IMG/VR virus record: IMGVR_UViG_3300010397_000041
Coordinates: 1-64,000 of that record
Reading direction: 5' to 3' (one strand)
Length of the DNA: 64,000 bases
Source of the DNA: a virus
A program made the position numbers and the translations under genes. Shown piece by piece: positions 38,939 to 46,480 of this stretch. Position 1 is the stretch's first letter, and each line of letters opens with the position of its first letter. The notes beneath the pieces were generated by a model. The model was given only the letters and a program-made list of their open reading frames with translations, had not been told where the DNA came from and made no database searches.

Positions 38939-41137
38939 CTACTGATCCAGTCCGGTCATCGACCCTGCAGGCGAGTCGCCGCCCGTCATCCCGCCCGCCG
39001 CCATGTCTCCGCCGGTGACATGCGCCCACAGCGGATAGACCCGCGGCATGACGAGCTGCTGCCCGCGCCGCCACGGCCGCGACGGCGCGCGCCGCGTGGC
39101 GATCACCGGGGGTGGCACCCAGATACCGCGCGGTCCCTGCGGCCACGGCGGCTCGGCGAACCTGCCCCTGCGGGGCCGGGCCGCAACCGGCCGCCGCGAC
39201 GATGGCCGCGGCACCGGGCACGGCGTTGACCACGTGGGCTCGGCGAACCGACCCCGCCGGGACCGGACCGTGCCCGGTCGCCGCGACGCCATCGGCGACG
39301 GCGGCCAGGGGGCCGTCCCGCCGAACGGGCCGCCGAGGAACCGTCCGCGGCGGACCGGGCGGACCGCAGGCCGCCGGCTGGTCGTGTTGCCCGGGGGGAA
39401 CAGCGGACCAGGAGGCGGGATGTCGAAGACCCGTGCCCGGCGGACTACCCGGACCGCGGGCCGCCGGGACGCCGACGGCGACGATGGGACTGGTGGGATG
39501 ACCTGCGGTGGAACCGTTTCGGCGAACCGTCCCCGGCGGGTGGGCCGGGATGGTGCCCGCCGGGTTGCGGCGACCGCCGGAGGCAGCCACAGACCCTGCA
39601 ACCCTTGCGGCCAGGGCGGTTCGAATGAATGCCCGCGCCGCAGCTTCGGCGCCCACCTTGGCCGGTTGCCCGCCGGCGCGACCGCCGGTGGCAGCCACTT
39701 GCCCTGAGTGCCCTGCGGCCACGGCGGGGAAGCGACCTTGCCTCGGCGAGGCAGCGGGAACCAGCGGGGACGGAACCCGGCCGGGTCCGAGATCCCCGGA
39801 AACGGCTGGGTTTGTAGGCCCTGTGGCCACGGCGGCGACCAGCTGGCCCCACGCCGCAACTTCGGCGCCCACCGCGGGCGGGAGCCAGGCTGGTCGTAGA
39901 TCCCGGGGTACGGCTGCGACTGGACGCCCTGCGGCCAGGGAGGCTGGAAGAACCGGCCGCGTGGCTTCGGCTGCCAGCGGGGTTTCGACCCGGGCTGGCT
40001 GGTGAAGCTCGGCCACGCCTGCCCGGTGTTGCCCTGCGGCCACGGGGGCTCGAACAGCCGGCCTCGGCGGGTCGGCCGGGCAGGAGCCCGCCGCATCGCG
40101 ATGGTCGCCGGTAGGAACGTGCCGATCGGCGCCGGCGGGACCGCGATGATCTGCCCACGCCGGGTCGGACGTGCCGGGGCCCGTCGGGCGGGGATCGACT
40201 GGCCGACCAGAGCCGGTGGGGTGAGCGCCGGCCACGGCGGCTCAAACAGCCGGCCCCGGCGGGGCAGCGGGAACCAGCGTGGATGAGTGCCGGCCTGCCG
40301 CGTCTGGTCGGGCAGCCACCCACCGCGGGTCGCCTGCGGCCACGGCGGCTCGGCGAACCGGCCTCGGCGGGTCGGCCGGGCCGGCTGATGCCGGGCCGTG
40401 ACCGACGGCGGAGGGAACGGGACCGGCGGATACCACGGCGGCTCGGCGAACCGGCCGCGGCGGGGACGCGGGAACCAGCGTGGATGGCTGCCCGCCTGGG
40501 CGGTGACGGTCGGCCAGCGCTGCCCAACCGGGCCCTGGGGCCACGGCGGCGACCAGCTGGCCCCGCGGCGGAGCTTCGGCGCCCACCGCGGGCGGGAGCC
40601 AGGCTGGTCGTAGATCCCGGGGTACGGCTGCGACTGGACGCCCTGCGGCCAGGGCGGATCGAACCGGTGGCCACGGGCGATCCGCGGCGCCCAGCGGGGC
40701 CGGTAGCCCGCTGGCTCCGTGAAGCTCGGCCACGCCTGGCCCCGGGTGGCCTGCGGCCACGGCGGCTCAAAGGTCTTGCCACGTCGCAGCTTCGGAGCCC
40801 ACCGCGGCCGCGACCCCGACTGGTCGTAGATCCCCGGGTACGGCTGCGACAGCGGCCCCTGCGGCCACGGCGGGTCGAACGACCTGCCCCGCCGAAGCTT
40901 CGGCGCCCACCGCGGCCGCGAACCGGCCGGCTCGATGAACGACGGCCAGCTCTGCCCGGTGTTGCCCTGCGGCCAGAAGTCGAAGTACCGGCCCCGGCGA
41001 GGACGCGGGAACCAGCGGGGACGGCTACCGGCTTGCTTCGGGTCGGTGGGCCACGCCTGGCCTTGATTGGCCTGGAGGAGGTTGGGCTCGAACCTCTTGC
41101 TGCGACGCGGCCAGGCGCCGCGCCAGCGCCGCAGCAT
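38939..41137 (-). CDS. Arg/Pro/Trp 21-repeat protein, 732 aa
   Basis: Built almost wholly of about 21 tandem repeats of 28-36 residues. A consensus unit begins RWAPKLRRGRSFEPPWPQG and continues with a variable segment such as QSQPYPGIYDQPGSRP. The first half has PGIYDQ/FTEPAG linkers; later units shorten to RPTRRGRFAEPPWPQ and lose Trp. The C-terminus is Met/Gly/Asp-rich (TGGDMAAGGMTGGDSPAGSM). Strongly basic, with regular Trp, Pro and Arg and no long hydrophobic stretch. It has a ribosome site (GGGGGTAG) and good codon bias, and fills the place between decoration genes and connector. No family recognised; a role in head decoration, neck/DNA contact, or host adhesion is open. Confidence 0.8.
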   Translation of the reverse strand: MLRRWRGAWPRRSKRFEPNLLQANQGQAWPTDPKQAGSRPRWFPRPRRGRYFDFWPQGNTGQSWPSFIEPAGSRPRWAPKLRRGRSFDPPWPQGPLSQPYPGIYDQSGSRPRWAPKLRRGKTFEPPWPQATRGQAWPSFTEPAGYRPRWAPRIARGHRFDPPWPQGVQSQPYPGIYDQPGSRPRWAPKLRRGASWSPPWPQGPVGQRWPTVTAQAGSHPRWFPRPRRGRFAEPPWYPPVPFPPPSVTARHQPARPTRRGRFAEPPWPQATRGGWLPDQTRQAGTHPRWFPLPRRGRLFEPPWPALTPPALVGQSIPARRAPARPTRRGQIIAVPPAPIGTFLPATIAMRRAPARPTRRGRLFEPPWPQGNTGQAWPSFTSQPGSKPRWQPKPRGRFFQPPWPQGVQSQPYPGIYDQPGSRPRWAPKLRRGASWSPPWPQGLQTQPFPGISDPAGFRPRWFPLPRRGKVASPPWPQGTQGKWLPPAVAPAGNRPRWAPKLRRGHSFEPPWPQGLQGLWLPPAVAATRRAPSRPTRRGRFAETVPPQVIPPVPSSPSASRRPAVRVVRRARVFDIPPPGPLFPPGNTTSRRPAVRPVRRGRFLGGPFGGTAPWPPSPMASRRPGTVRSRRGRFAEPTWSTPCPVPRPSSRRPVAARPRRGRFAEPPWPQGPRGIWVPPPVIATRRAPSRPWRRGQQLVMPRVYPLWAHVTGGDMAAGGMTGGDSPAGSMTGLDQ

Positions 41138-41153
41138 GGACTACCCCCGACAC

Positions 41154-41186
41154 CGTCGGCGACGACGAGATTCTTCCTCGCCGACG
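41154..41186 (-). promoter_or_regulatory. Leader hairpin before repeat gene
   Basis: CGTCGGCGA (41154-41162) pairs perfectly with TCGCCGACG (41178-41186), ending about 17 bases before the start codon of the repeat protein on the transcribed strand. It may stabilise the mRNA or limit initiation. Confidence 0.5.
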
Positions 41187-41222
41187 CCGCCCTGCGAGTG
41201 GCCAGCGACTACAAAGGGTGAT

Positions 41223-41720
41223 CTACTCTTCCCACTCCGCGCTGAGCGTGTACAGGTGCGCCGTGGGCAGCGCGTTGCCGACGTTGATGAACGCGATGCC
41301 GTTCGCGGTACCCGACGCGACGATCAGCTCCTCCAGCAGCTCGAACGGCAGGTCGACGCCGCTCTGCGAGTTGAACGACACCTCGTACAGGTACGGCGCG
41401 GTCCACGTCGCGGTGGGTACGGTCGACCAGGCGGTGTCCAGGCCGGTGATCTGGCTGGCCGCAGTGTTGGGGTCGAGCTTGTTCCCGGTGCTGGTCGCGG
41501 TCGCGGTGCCGCGGGCGGTGGTACGAACCAGGGCAATGGTGAGCTGCTGCGAGGTCGGCGCGCCGGTACCGGCGCGGACGCCGATCGTGAGCCGGCGCAG
41601 CTTGTAGCCGGCCGACGCACCGGCCTGGAGGCTGCCGAACAGCGCGTTGGCCGTGCCGCCGGACGGGGCGGTCGCGACGATCGCCGTCGCCGACTCCACG
41701 GTGATGTTGTAGCGGGCCAC
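41223..41720 (-). CDS. Beta-rich decoration-type protein, 165 aa
   Basis: GTG at 41720 with AAAGG upstream; the open frame beyond it runs through a terminator and is rejected. Begins VARYNITVESATAIVATAPS, followed by LRRLTIGVRAGTGAPTSQQL and WTAPYLYEVSFNSQSGVDLP. All-beta and soluble, with no membrane segment. In phages, proteins of this type between capsid and connector genes often decorate the head; the function here is inferred from position. Confidence 0.65.
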   Translation of the reverse strand: MARYNITVESATAIVATAPSGGTANALFGSLQAGASAGYKLRRLTIGVRAGTGAPTSQQLTIALVRTTARGTATATSTGNKLDPNTAASQITGLDTAWSTVPTATWTAPYLYEVSFNSQSGVDLPFELLEELIVASGTANGIAFINVGNALPTAHLYTLSAEWEE

Positions 41721-41747
41721 CTGAAAGCCTTTCTCGAAACAGGAAAA

Positions 41748-41771
41748 GCCCGCCGGATGGTCCGGGCGGGC
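41748..41771 (-). terminator. Rho-independent terminator
   Basis: GCCCGCC (41748-41754) pairs with GGCGGGC (41765-41771); on the minus strand the stem is followed by TTTTCCTGTTTC. It lies between the decoration genes at 41800-42513 and 41223-41720. Confidence 0.75.
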
Positions 41772-41799
41772 AAACGTGCAGGGAACGGCCTCGGTGGGC

Positions 41800-42513
41800 C
41801 TAGAAGAAGCTGTTGTACTGGCCGGTGATCGGCGGGACGACCACACCGCCATAGGGGCCGGGGTATGTGGTGTCTGTCCAGACGACGTCGTCGATGTTGA
41901 CTGTCGTGTTTGAGGCGCCAGTCGGCATGCCCACGCGAAGCTGGCTGATTGCGGACGACGAGCCGGTGTTCGTGGCCCCGCTGTTCAGGGTTTCGGCTGG
42001 GTTGGTCCCGTCCGGCGCGGTGAAAATCTTGAGAGTCGCCGAGCCGTTGGTGCCGGTGCCAGCGGTCGCGCCGAGCTCAAACCTGTACCAGGTGGACGTG
42101 GACAGCGTGGTGGTGCTGGTCGTCGAACCGGTCGTGCCGTTCCACAGCAGGGTGATGGTGCCGGCCGAGTTGAGGCGGATCCCCGCGATGTTGGTAATAC
42201 CACCGGACATCAACGTCGCGATGACAATGTTGCTGCTCAGCGACGATGGGAGCAGGGCGTACACCCGGCAGTAAGTGGTGGTGGCCGAGACGCCGGAGGT
42301 CCAGGCGCAGTACGGCGAGCCACTGACCCCTGTCGTCGCGTACTGGCCGCTCAGCGTGCCGTGGGCGGCGAAGGTGGAGTCATATTTGGCGGTGCCGATG
42401 GTTGTGGAAACCGTGTTCCACTGGTTGTCGCTGGCGCCTGAGTTGGACGTCGAGATCGCAGTTCCGGAGGACTGGCCGGATTCGTAGGAGTTGGTGAGGG
42501 TCGCCACCGGCAC
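41800..42513 (-). CDS. LamG/concanavalin-like decoration protein, 237 aa
   Basis: Thr/Ser/Gly-rich jelly-roll pattern: YATTGVSGSPYCAWTSGVSA, YCRVYALLPSSLSSNIVIAT, ITNIAGIRLNSAGTITLLWN, TSTWYRFELGATAGTGTNGS and the terminal VNIDDVVWTDTTYPGPYGG, all typical of concanavalin-like sandwich domains. Likely exposed on the capsid surface and binds glycans. The end (TGQYNSFF) may dock on the head. Confidence 0.7.
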   Translation of the reverse strand: MPVATLTNSYESGQSSGTAISTSNSGASDNQWNTVSTTIGTAKYDSTFAAHGTLSGQYATTGVSGSPYCAWTSGVSATTTYCRVYALLPSSLSSNIVIATLMSGGITNIAGIRLNSAGTITLLWNGTTGSTTSTTTLSTSTWYRFELGATAGTGTNGSATLKIFTAPDGTNPAETLNSGATNTGSSSAISQLRVGMPTGASNTTVNIDDVVWTDTTYPGPYGGVVVPPITGQYNSFF

Positions 42514-42545
42514 CGACCATCCTTCTCAGGCCAGTTCCCGGACAG

Positions 42546-42812
42546 TCAGCTCACGATGCGGATGATCGTGTCCGTGTCCGGGTCGACCTCGACCGACAGC
42601 GGGCCGTGCTCGGTATCCACCGACGCGGAGGTGTAGCCCGAGTGCGGGACCAGCCCGGCGATGGACTGGCCCACCGCAGGATTGGCCGGGTCGAACGGCG
42701 GCGGCGGGGCCGGCGGTATCGGGGCTGGTGGCGGTGTTGGGGCTGGCGGCGTCGGTTTCGGGGTGGCGGCGGCGCGGGGCTGCCGCGCCGTCGCCGTGTT
42801 GGCCCCGGCCAT
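42546..42812 (-). CDS. Pro-rich small protein, 88 aa
   Basis: ATG at 42812 overlaps the previous stop (ATGA). Residues 15-55 are a Pro/Ala linker (PKPTPPAPTPPPAPIPPAPP). A small C-terminal domain ends DTEHGPLSVEVDPDTDTIIR. Likely an appendage connector or adaptor; unknown. Confidence 0.55.
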   Translation of the reverse strand: MAGANTATARQPRAAATPKPTPPAPTPPPAPIPPAPPPPFDPANPAVGQSIAGLVPHSGYTSASVDTEHGPLSVEVDPDTDTIIRIVS

Positions 42813-43675
42813 CAGGTGACGATGACCAGCGGAATCGTTCCGACGGTCGTCGCGCCGGTGATCGTCGCCGGGGCGGTGGTCGTCAGCGATGAACCTGACG
42901 TCTGCGCGAGGATCTTGTTCCCGGCGATGACCGCCGCCGACGCCCCCGCACCGGCCCGGCCGGTGCCGGCGAGCGACGGCGGAGTGGTCGCCTTCACCAT
43001 GATCGCCGCGTAGTACACGGCCGTCGTGGTGATCGTCTGCGGGGTGGTGAGCGCGACGGTCTTCGCTGTCTCCGCCGCCCACGCCGTCGACGTCTGGTCC
43101 GCGGTCTGCGCGAGCAGCGCCGGCGTCGCGGCCGAGCTGTACAGGGCGAACCACCAGTTGGTGGGCGTGCCCGCCGCCGTCGCACCCGAGACGAAGGTCA
43201 AGTTCGTGACGACCGTTCCGGCGGGCAACCAAATCGCGACCGACGTCATCACCTGCGTCGTCAGCGCGGCCAGATCCGTCCCCGCCTGGCTACGCGCCAG
43301 GTTGCTGTAGTTCACGCCAGCCGGTGACCCGTCGAGGGCGTACGCCTGCTGGGCCGCATAGGCCGCCGCGAGACCACCGGCCGCGTTCAGCGGCGCGTCG
43401 ATCGGCAGGTAGATCCCGACCGGGTAGTTGGCCGCGATCAGAATCGAACCGTTGTACAGGTCGACCGCGGCGACGCCGTTCGTCGCGAACTCGGCGAACC
43501 CCGAGCCGTCCGTCGTGAACTGGCCCGACGAGGACAGCACGGTGGTCAGCGTCGGATCGGTGTACAGGGTCACCGTCGTGCTGGTGCCAGGGACCTTGGC
43601 GGTGAGGGTCGTCGACCGGATCGGGTTGACGCCGTCCGGCGCCACGACGCGGGCGAAACGAAAAGCGGTGGCCAT
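42812..43675 (-). CDS. Beta-structured head/appendage protein, 287 aa
   Basis: ATG with GAAGGAGA upstream. The N-terminal 100 residues (STTLTAKVPGTSTTVTLYTD; GSGFAEFATNGVAAVDLYNG) look like a small beta-domain found in phage appendages. A helical linker (GGLAAAYAAQQAYALDGSPA) leads to a C-terminal sandwich (SVAIWLPAGTVVTNLTFVSG; TTAVYYAAIMVKATTPPSL). Probably an outer-capsid fibre or decoration. Confidence 0.65.
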   Translation of the reverse strand: MATAFRFARVVAPDGVNPIRSTTLTAKVPGTSTTVTLYTDPTLTTVLSSSGQFTTDGSGFAEFATNGVAAVDLYNGSILIAANYPVGIYLPIDAPLNAAGGLAAAYAAQQAYALDGSPAGVNYSNLARSQAGTDLAALTTQVMTSVAIWLPAGTVVTNLTFVSGATAAGTPTNWWFALYSSAATPALLAQTADQTSTAWAAETAKTVALTTPQTITTTAVYYAAIMVKATTPPSLAGTGRAGAGASAAVIAGNKILAQTSGSSLTTTAPATITGATTVGTIPLVIVT

Positions 43676-43677
43676 CG

Positions 43678-43929
43678 TCAGTTCTCCTTCGGGTTGTCGC
43701 GCCCGCAGCGGGAACAGCGACGAAACAGCGACTTGAAGCCGCAAGGGCACGGAAAGCCGGCCGCGCGCGTCACGCCGCCGACATCGGCAGGGAAAGCGCC
43801 CTGGTCGCGAAGCATCCGAATGTGCCGCCGGTCTTCCACATCGAACGTGCGGCCGTTGTAACGGGCCGTGCCGGTTTCGGTGCGGACGTCGATGCCCCTG
43901 CAGGCGCCGTCGGGTACGGCCATGCGCAT
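43678..43929 (-). CDS. Zinc-ribbon protein in the head module, 83 aa
   Basis: MRMAVPDGACRGIDVRTETG, then C-terminal CPCGFKSLFRRCSRCG, a CxC...CxxC cluster that probably binds zinc. The final DNPKEN is acidic. Role unknown; encoded between decoration genes and probably co-expressed with them. Confidence 0.6.
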   Translation of the reverse strand: MRMAVPDGACRGIDVRTETGTARYNGRTFDVEDRRHIRMLRDQGAFPADVGGVTRAAGFPCPCGFKSLFRRCSRCGRDNPKEN

Positions 43930-43932
43930 CGG

Positions 43933-44214
43933 TCAGCTCCCGGGGGCGTAGGCGTAGGAAATGGTTCCGGTGCCGGCCGACGTGGCGACCAGCTTGGCGC
44001 CGCCGAGCAGCCAGGACACGGGCACGCCGACGGGCAGCACAAACCCGGTCGGACAGGTCGGGCCGGTCAGGGTGACCGCGGTCGTGCCGGCGATCAGCGT
44101 CACCGCGCCCGCGAGCCCCGGCGCCGGGCGGATGTTCTCGACCGGGATCGACACCCCGCCGACCGTGGCTGTGACGTTGCCGGTGACGAACGGCGGGGTT
44201 GGGGCGGCGACCAT
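43933..44214 (-). CDS. Small beta-rich head protein, 93 aa
   Basis: Overlaps the previous gene's stop. Sequence of short strands and turns (NVTATVGGVSIPVENIRPAP; AGAVTLIAGTTAVTLTGPTC; GGAKLVATSAGTGTISYAYA). Resembles phage decoration or stabilisation domains. Function inferred. Confidence 0.55.
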   Translation of the reverse strand: MVAAPTPPFVTGNVTATVGGVSIPVENIRPAPGLAGAVTLIAGTTAVTLTGPTCPTGFVLPVGVPVSWLLGGAKLVATSAGTGTISYAYAPGS

Positions 44215-44534
44215 CAGAGGCTCACGTTCGCCGCGGTCTGCACGATCGTCGTCAGCGCCGAGATCTGCCCGGCCACGTCGGCGGTCAGCGCCGGGTAGGC
44301 GCAGCCTGAGACGTCTACGTGGATGTCGACGCCGACCTGGCTGCCGGTGAGCCGCAGGATCGACGTCATCTTCGACGAGGTGAGATAGCCGGTGATCTGG
44401 GTGAGGACGGCGGCGACGCCGGCCGCTGTCAGGTTGAACGAGTTCCGGGCGCCCAGGGAGATTTCGACGACACCGGTCGACCCGGGTGACGTTTCGATCA
44501 GATATGGGCTGCCGGGGATGGCGTAGGTCGCCAT
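44214..44534 (-). CDS. Small head protein, 106 aa
   Basis: ATG 44534, separated from the major capsid stop by a terminator. Beta-rich start (YAIPGSPYLIETSPGSTGVV), then helices (TAAGVAAVLTQITGYLTSSK) and a strand (VGVDIHVDVSGCAYPALTAD). Probably a capsid cement or decoration protein. Confidence 0.55.
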   Translation of the reverse strand: MATYAIPGSPYLIETSPGSTGVVEISLGARNSFNLTAAGVAAVLTQITGYLTSSKMTSILRLTGSQVGVDIHVDVSGCAYPALTADVAGQISALTTIVQTAANVSL

Positions 44535-44560
44535 GATGCCCCTTTCCGGGGAAACGCCGA

Positions 44561-44594
44561 CGGCCCGCGTCTCGCAGGAGCAGGACGCGGGCCG
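44561..44594 (-). terminator. 11-bp stem after major capsid gene
   Basis: CGGCCCGCGTC (44561-44571) pairs perfectly with GACGCGGGCCG (44584-44594) around a 12-base loop, 20 bases after the capsid stop on the transcribed strand. Without a T-run it would act as partial terminator or 3' stabiliser. Confidence 0.6.
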
Positions 44595-44613
44595 CCGGGA
44601 ACGGGAAGGGGTG

Positions 44614-46398
44614 TCAGCTCGTCGGCTGAATCCCGACGATCATCGACGAGCGGTCGGGGGCGTACGCGGCCATCGTCGACGTCCAGTACACGGACGTGTC
44701 GTACGACATCTGCATGACGGGCCAATCGATGCTCATGTAGTCCTGTGGGCCGCGGATCTCCCAGCAGTTCGCGACGTTCACCCCGGGAACGGTGATCGAC
44801 GACTGGAGGACGACGGCGTTACCCTGCGGCATCCAGGGGTGCACCTTGATGTCGACGGAGCGGCCGGTCGTCTCGTTCACGATGCTCGTGACGACGCTGC
44901 CGAGCTTGACGCCCATCAGCTGGTCCTCGGAGATCTCCAACCTGTAGTTGGAGGCGGACTGGCCGCGCAGCGTCGAAGAGATCTGATGCCTGTCCTGACC
45001 CGACAGCCAGATCTCCTCGGGATCCGCCTTCGTCGCCGCGTAGGTCGCGGCGAACGCGGCCTGGAACTCGGCACCCGGGCTTGCCGTGGAGAACGGGGCG
45101 TTGAGCCGGCCGACGTAGCCGGTGGTGGCGGCCTGCGACCAGATCCACGGGATGATCCCGTCGTAGTTGTCCGGCCGGGCCGACACACCGTCACCGGTGG
45201 CGAGGTTGACGGTCGCGCCGCCCTGGATCGGCCAGGCGGCGACGGTCGCCGTGGCGAGGCTTCCCGAACCGGGGGTACCGATCGCGCCCTGCAGGGTGAG
45301 GGTCTGCGTCGGGGTGCGGCCCGCGGACTGGTTGCTCGGAAACGCCGGGCCGACGTACAGGTAGCGGCTCGCGTCCCCGGGGTCCGAGGCGCCGGTGGAG
45401 ACGAACACCTTGTAGCCGGTGGTCCCGGTCACCGGGTTCGGGATGGTGATGTCGACGACCTGGCCGGCCGAGACTGCGATACCCGAGGACGCGGACGACG
45501 CCTGCGAGACGCCGAACTCGCCGCTTTCGGCGACGACGCGGACGTAGACGTTGCTGGTGAACCCGGTCAGCGCCGTCTCACCGGTCGCCGCGTTCCGGGC
45601 CGCGCCGGTCGGCGTGCCCGACGGGGCGGCGACGAGGCCGCTGTACCCCTGCAGGGTCCCGCGGCCGTAGAGCATCACCCGCTCCTCGGCCAGCATCGAG
45701 GCGTAGAGCGTGGCCATGCGGCTCAGCTCGCGAGTGTCCTGGAATCCCATCGCGCTGAAATAGGTCCAGAACGACTGTTCATCGCTGGCGCCCATCTGCA
45801 CATAACTGAGATTGGTGTCGTCACCGGCGTAGCTGATCTTCTGCGGGCGGTTCCACCACAGCGGGTTCGCCGAGCCCGGGTTCGCGAAGTTGACCTGGGT
45901 CGGATCGGTGAATCCGGGGTTGAACGCGCCCAGCCCGCCGGTTCCGGAACCGGAAATACCGGTCACCCTCTTGTAGCGGTATGAGGTGCCCATTCCCTGC
46001 GTGCGGGGGAACTTGTTCCTCATCGGCGTCAAGATCGGAGCGAGGAGCAGCGCCGGGGCACGCAGGTCGAAGCCGACGAGACCACCGGGCACGGGCGACG
46101 TCGGGGTGATGTCCTTCTGCAGCCAGTCCGCGCCCAACTGCTGGGCGACCGCCGCCTCGACCGCCGCCATCTTGTCCGCGGACACGCCCAGGTTGCCGTA
46201 CGCCTTCGTCAGAACCTGACGGGCGTTGCCGCGGACCGTCGGGACTAGCGCCTTGTTCATGACGTCGAGTTCGACGTCACCACGTTGCGTGTTCGGCGTC
46301 GTCTCGACCGCCATCCGGAAATCAGCGGCGGCCTTGACCAGGTCGGCGTCGGAAAGCTTCGCGCCGAACAGCTCGCGCAGCAGCGTCGTCGAACTCAT
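44614..46398 (-). CDS. Major capsid protein (HK97-like) with Ig/FN3-type insertion
   Basis: 594 aa from ATG 46398 (AAAGAGG upstream); an open frame to 46563 is ignored. Head-type features: N-terminal helical region (LVKAAADFRMAVETTPNTQR), PILTPMRNKFPRTQGMGTSY, WTYFSAMGFQDTRELSRMAT, LMGVKLGSVVTSIVNETTGR, and a C-terminal IDWPVMQMSYDTSVYW. Residues 250-410 (VYVRVVAESGEFGVSQASSA; ITIPNPVTGTTGYKVFVSTG) are a fibronectin/Ig-like insertion, probably a surface protrusion of the shell. Followed by a hairpin and preceded by a terminator. Confidence 0.8.
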   Translation of the reverse strand: MSSTTLLRELFGAKLSDADLVKAAADFRMAVETTPNTQRGDVELDVMNKALVPTVRGNARQVLTKAYGNLGVSADKMAAVEAAVAQQLGADWLQKDITPTSPVPGGLVGFDLRAPALLLAPILTPMRNKFPRTQGMGTSYRYKRVTGISGSGTGGLGAFNPGFTDPTQVNFANPGSANPLWWNRPQKISYAGDDTNLSYVQMGASDEQSFWTYFSAMGFQDTRELSRMATLYASMLAEERVMLYGRGTLQGYSGLVAAPSGTPTGAARNAATGETALTGFTSNVYVRVVAESGEFGVSQASSASSGIAVSAGQVVDITIPNPVTGTTGYKVFVSTGASDPGDASRYLYVGPAFPSNQSAGRTPTQTLTLQGAIGTPGSGSLATATVAAWPIQGGATVNLATGDGVSARPDNYDGIIPWIWSQAATTGYVGRLNAPFSTASPGAEFQAAFAATYAATKADPEEIWLSGQDRHQISSTLRGQSASNYRLEISEDQLMGVKLGSVVTSIVNETTGRSVDIKVHPWMPQGNAVVLQSSITVPGVNVANCWEIRGPQDYMSIDWPVMQMSYDTSVYWTSTMAAYAPDRSSMIVGIQPTS

Positions 46399-46426
46399 GG
46401 AAATGCCTCTTTCGGGCATACGAAAA

Positions 46427-46452
46427 GCCCGCCACCCTGCGGGAGGACGGGC
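46427..46452 (-). terminator. Terminator before major capsid gene
   Basis: GCCCG (46427-46431) pairs with CGGGC (46448-46452), with an inner CCC-gca-GGG; on the minus strand the stem is followed by TTTTCG. It sits in the 82-base gap between protease/scaffold and capsid genes. A leaky stop would need a new promoter for the capsid or permit readthrough. Confidence 0.6.
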
Positions 46453-46480
46453 CTCGAATGTGGTCTGGGGGGATGCGCCG

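Noticed and set aside
38604-40782. Alternative long frames inside the repeat gene
   Set aside because: Both other minus frames are also open because of the repeats, but the RPRW frame has the ribosome site, regular repeats and codon bias.
38939-41137. CRISPR array
   Set aside because: Repeats are protein-coding, of variable length (84-108 bases) and diverge; no constant 28-37-base repeats with unique spacers.
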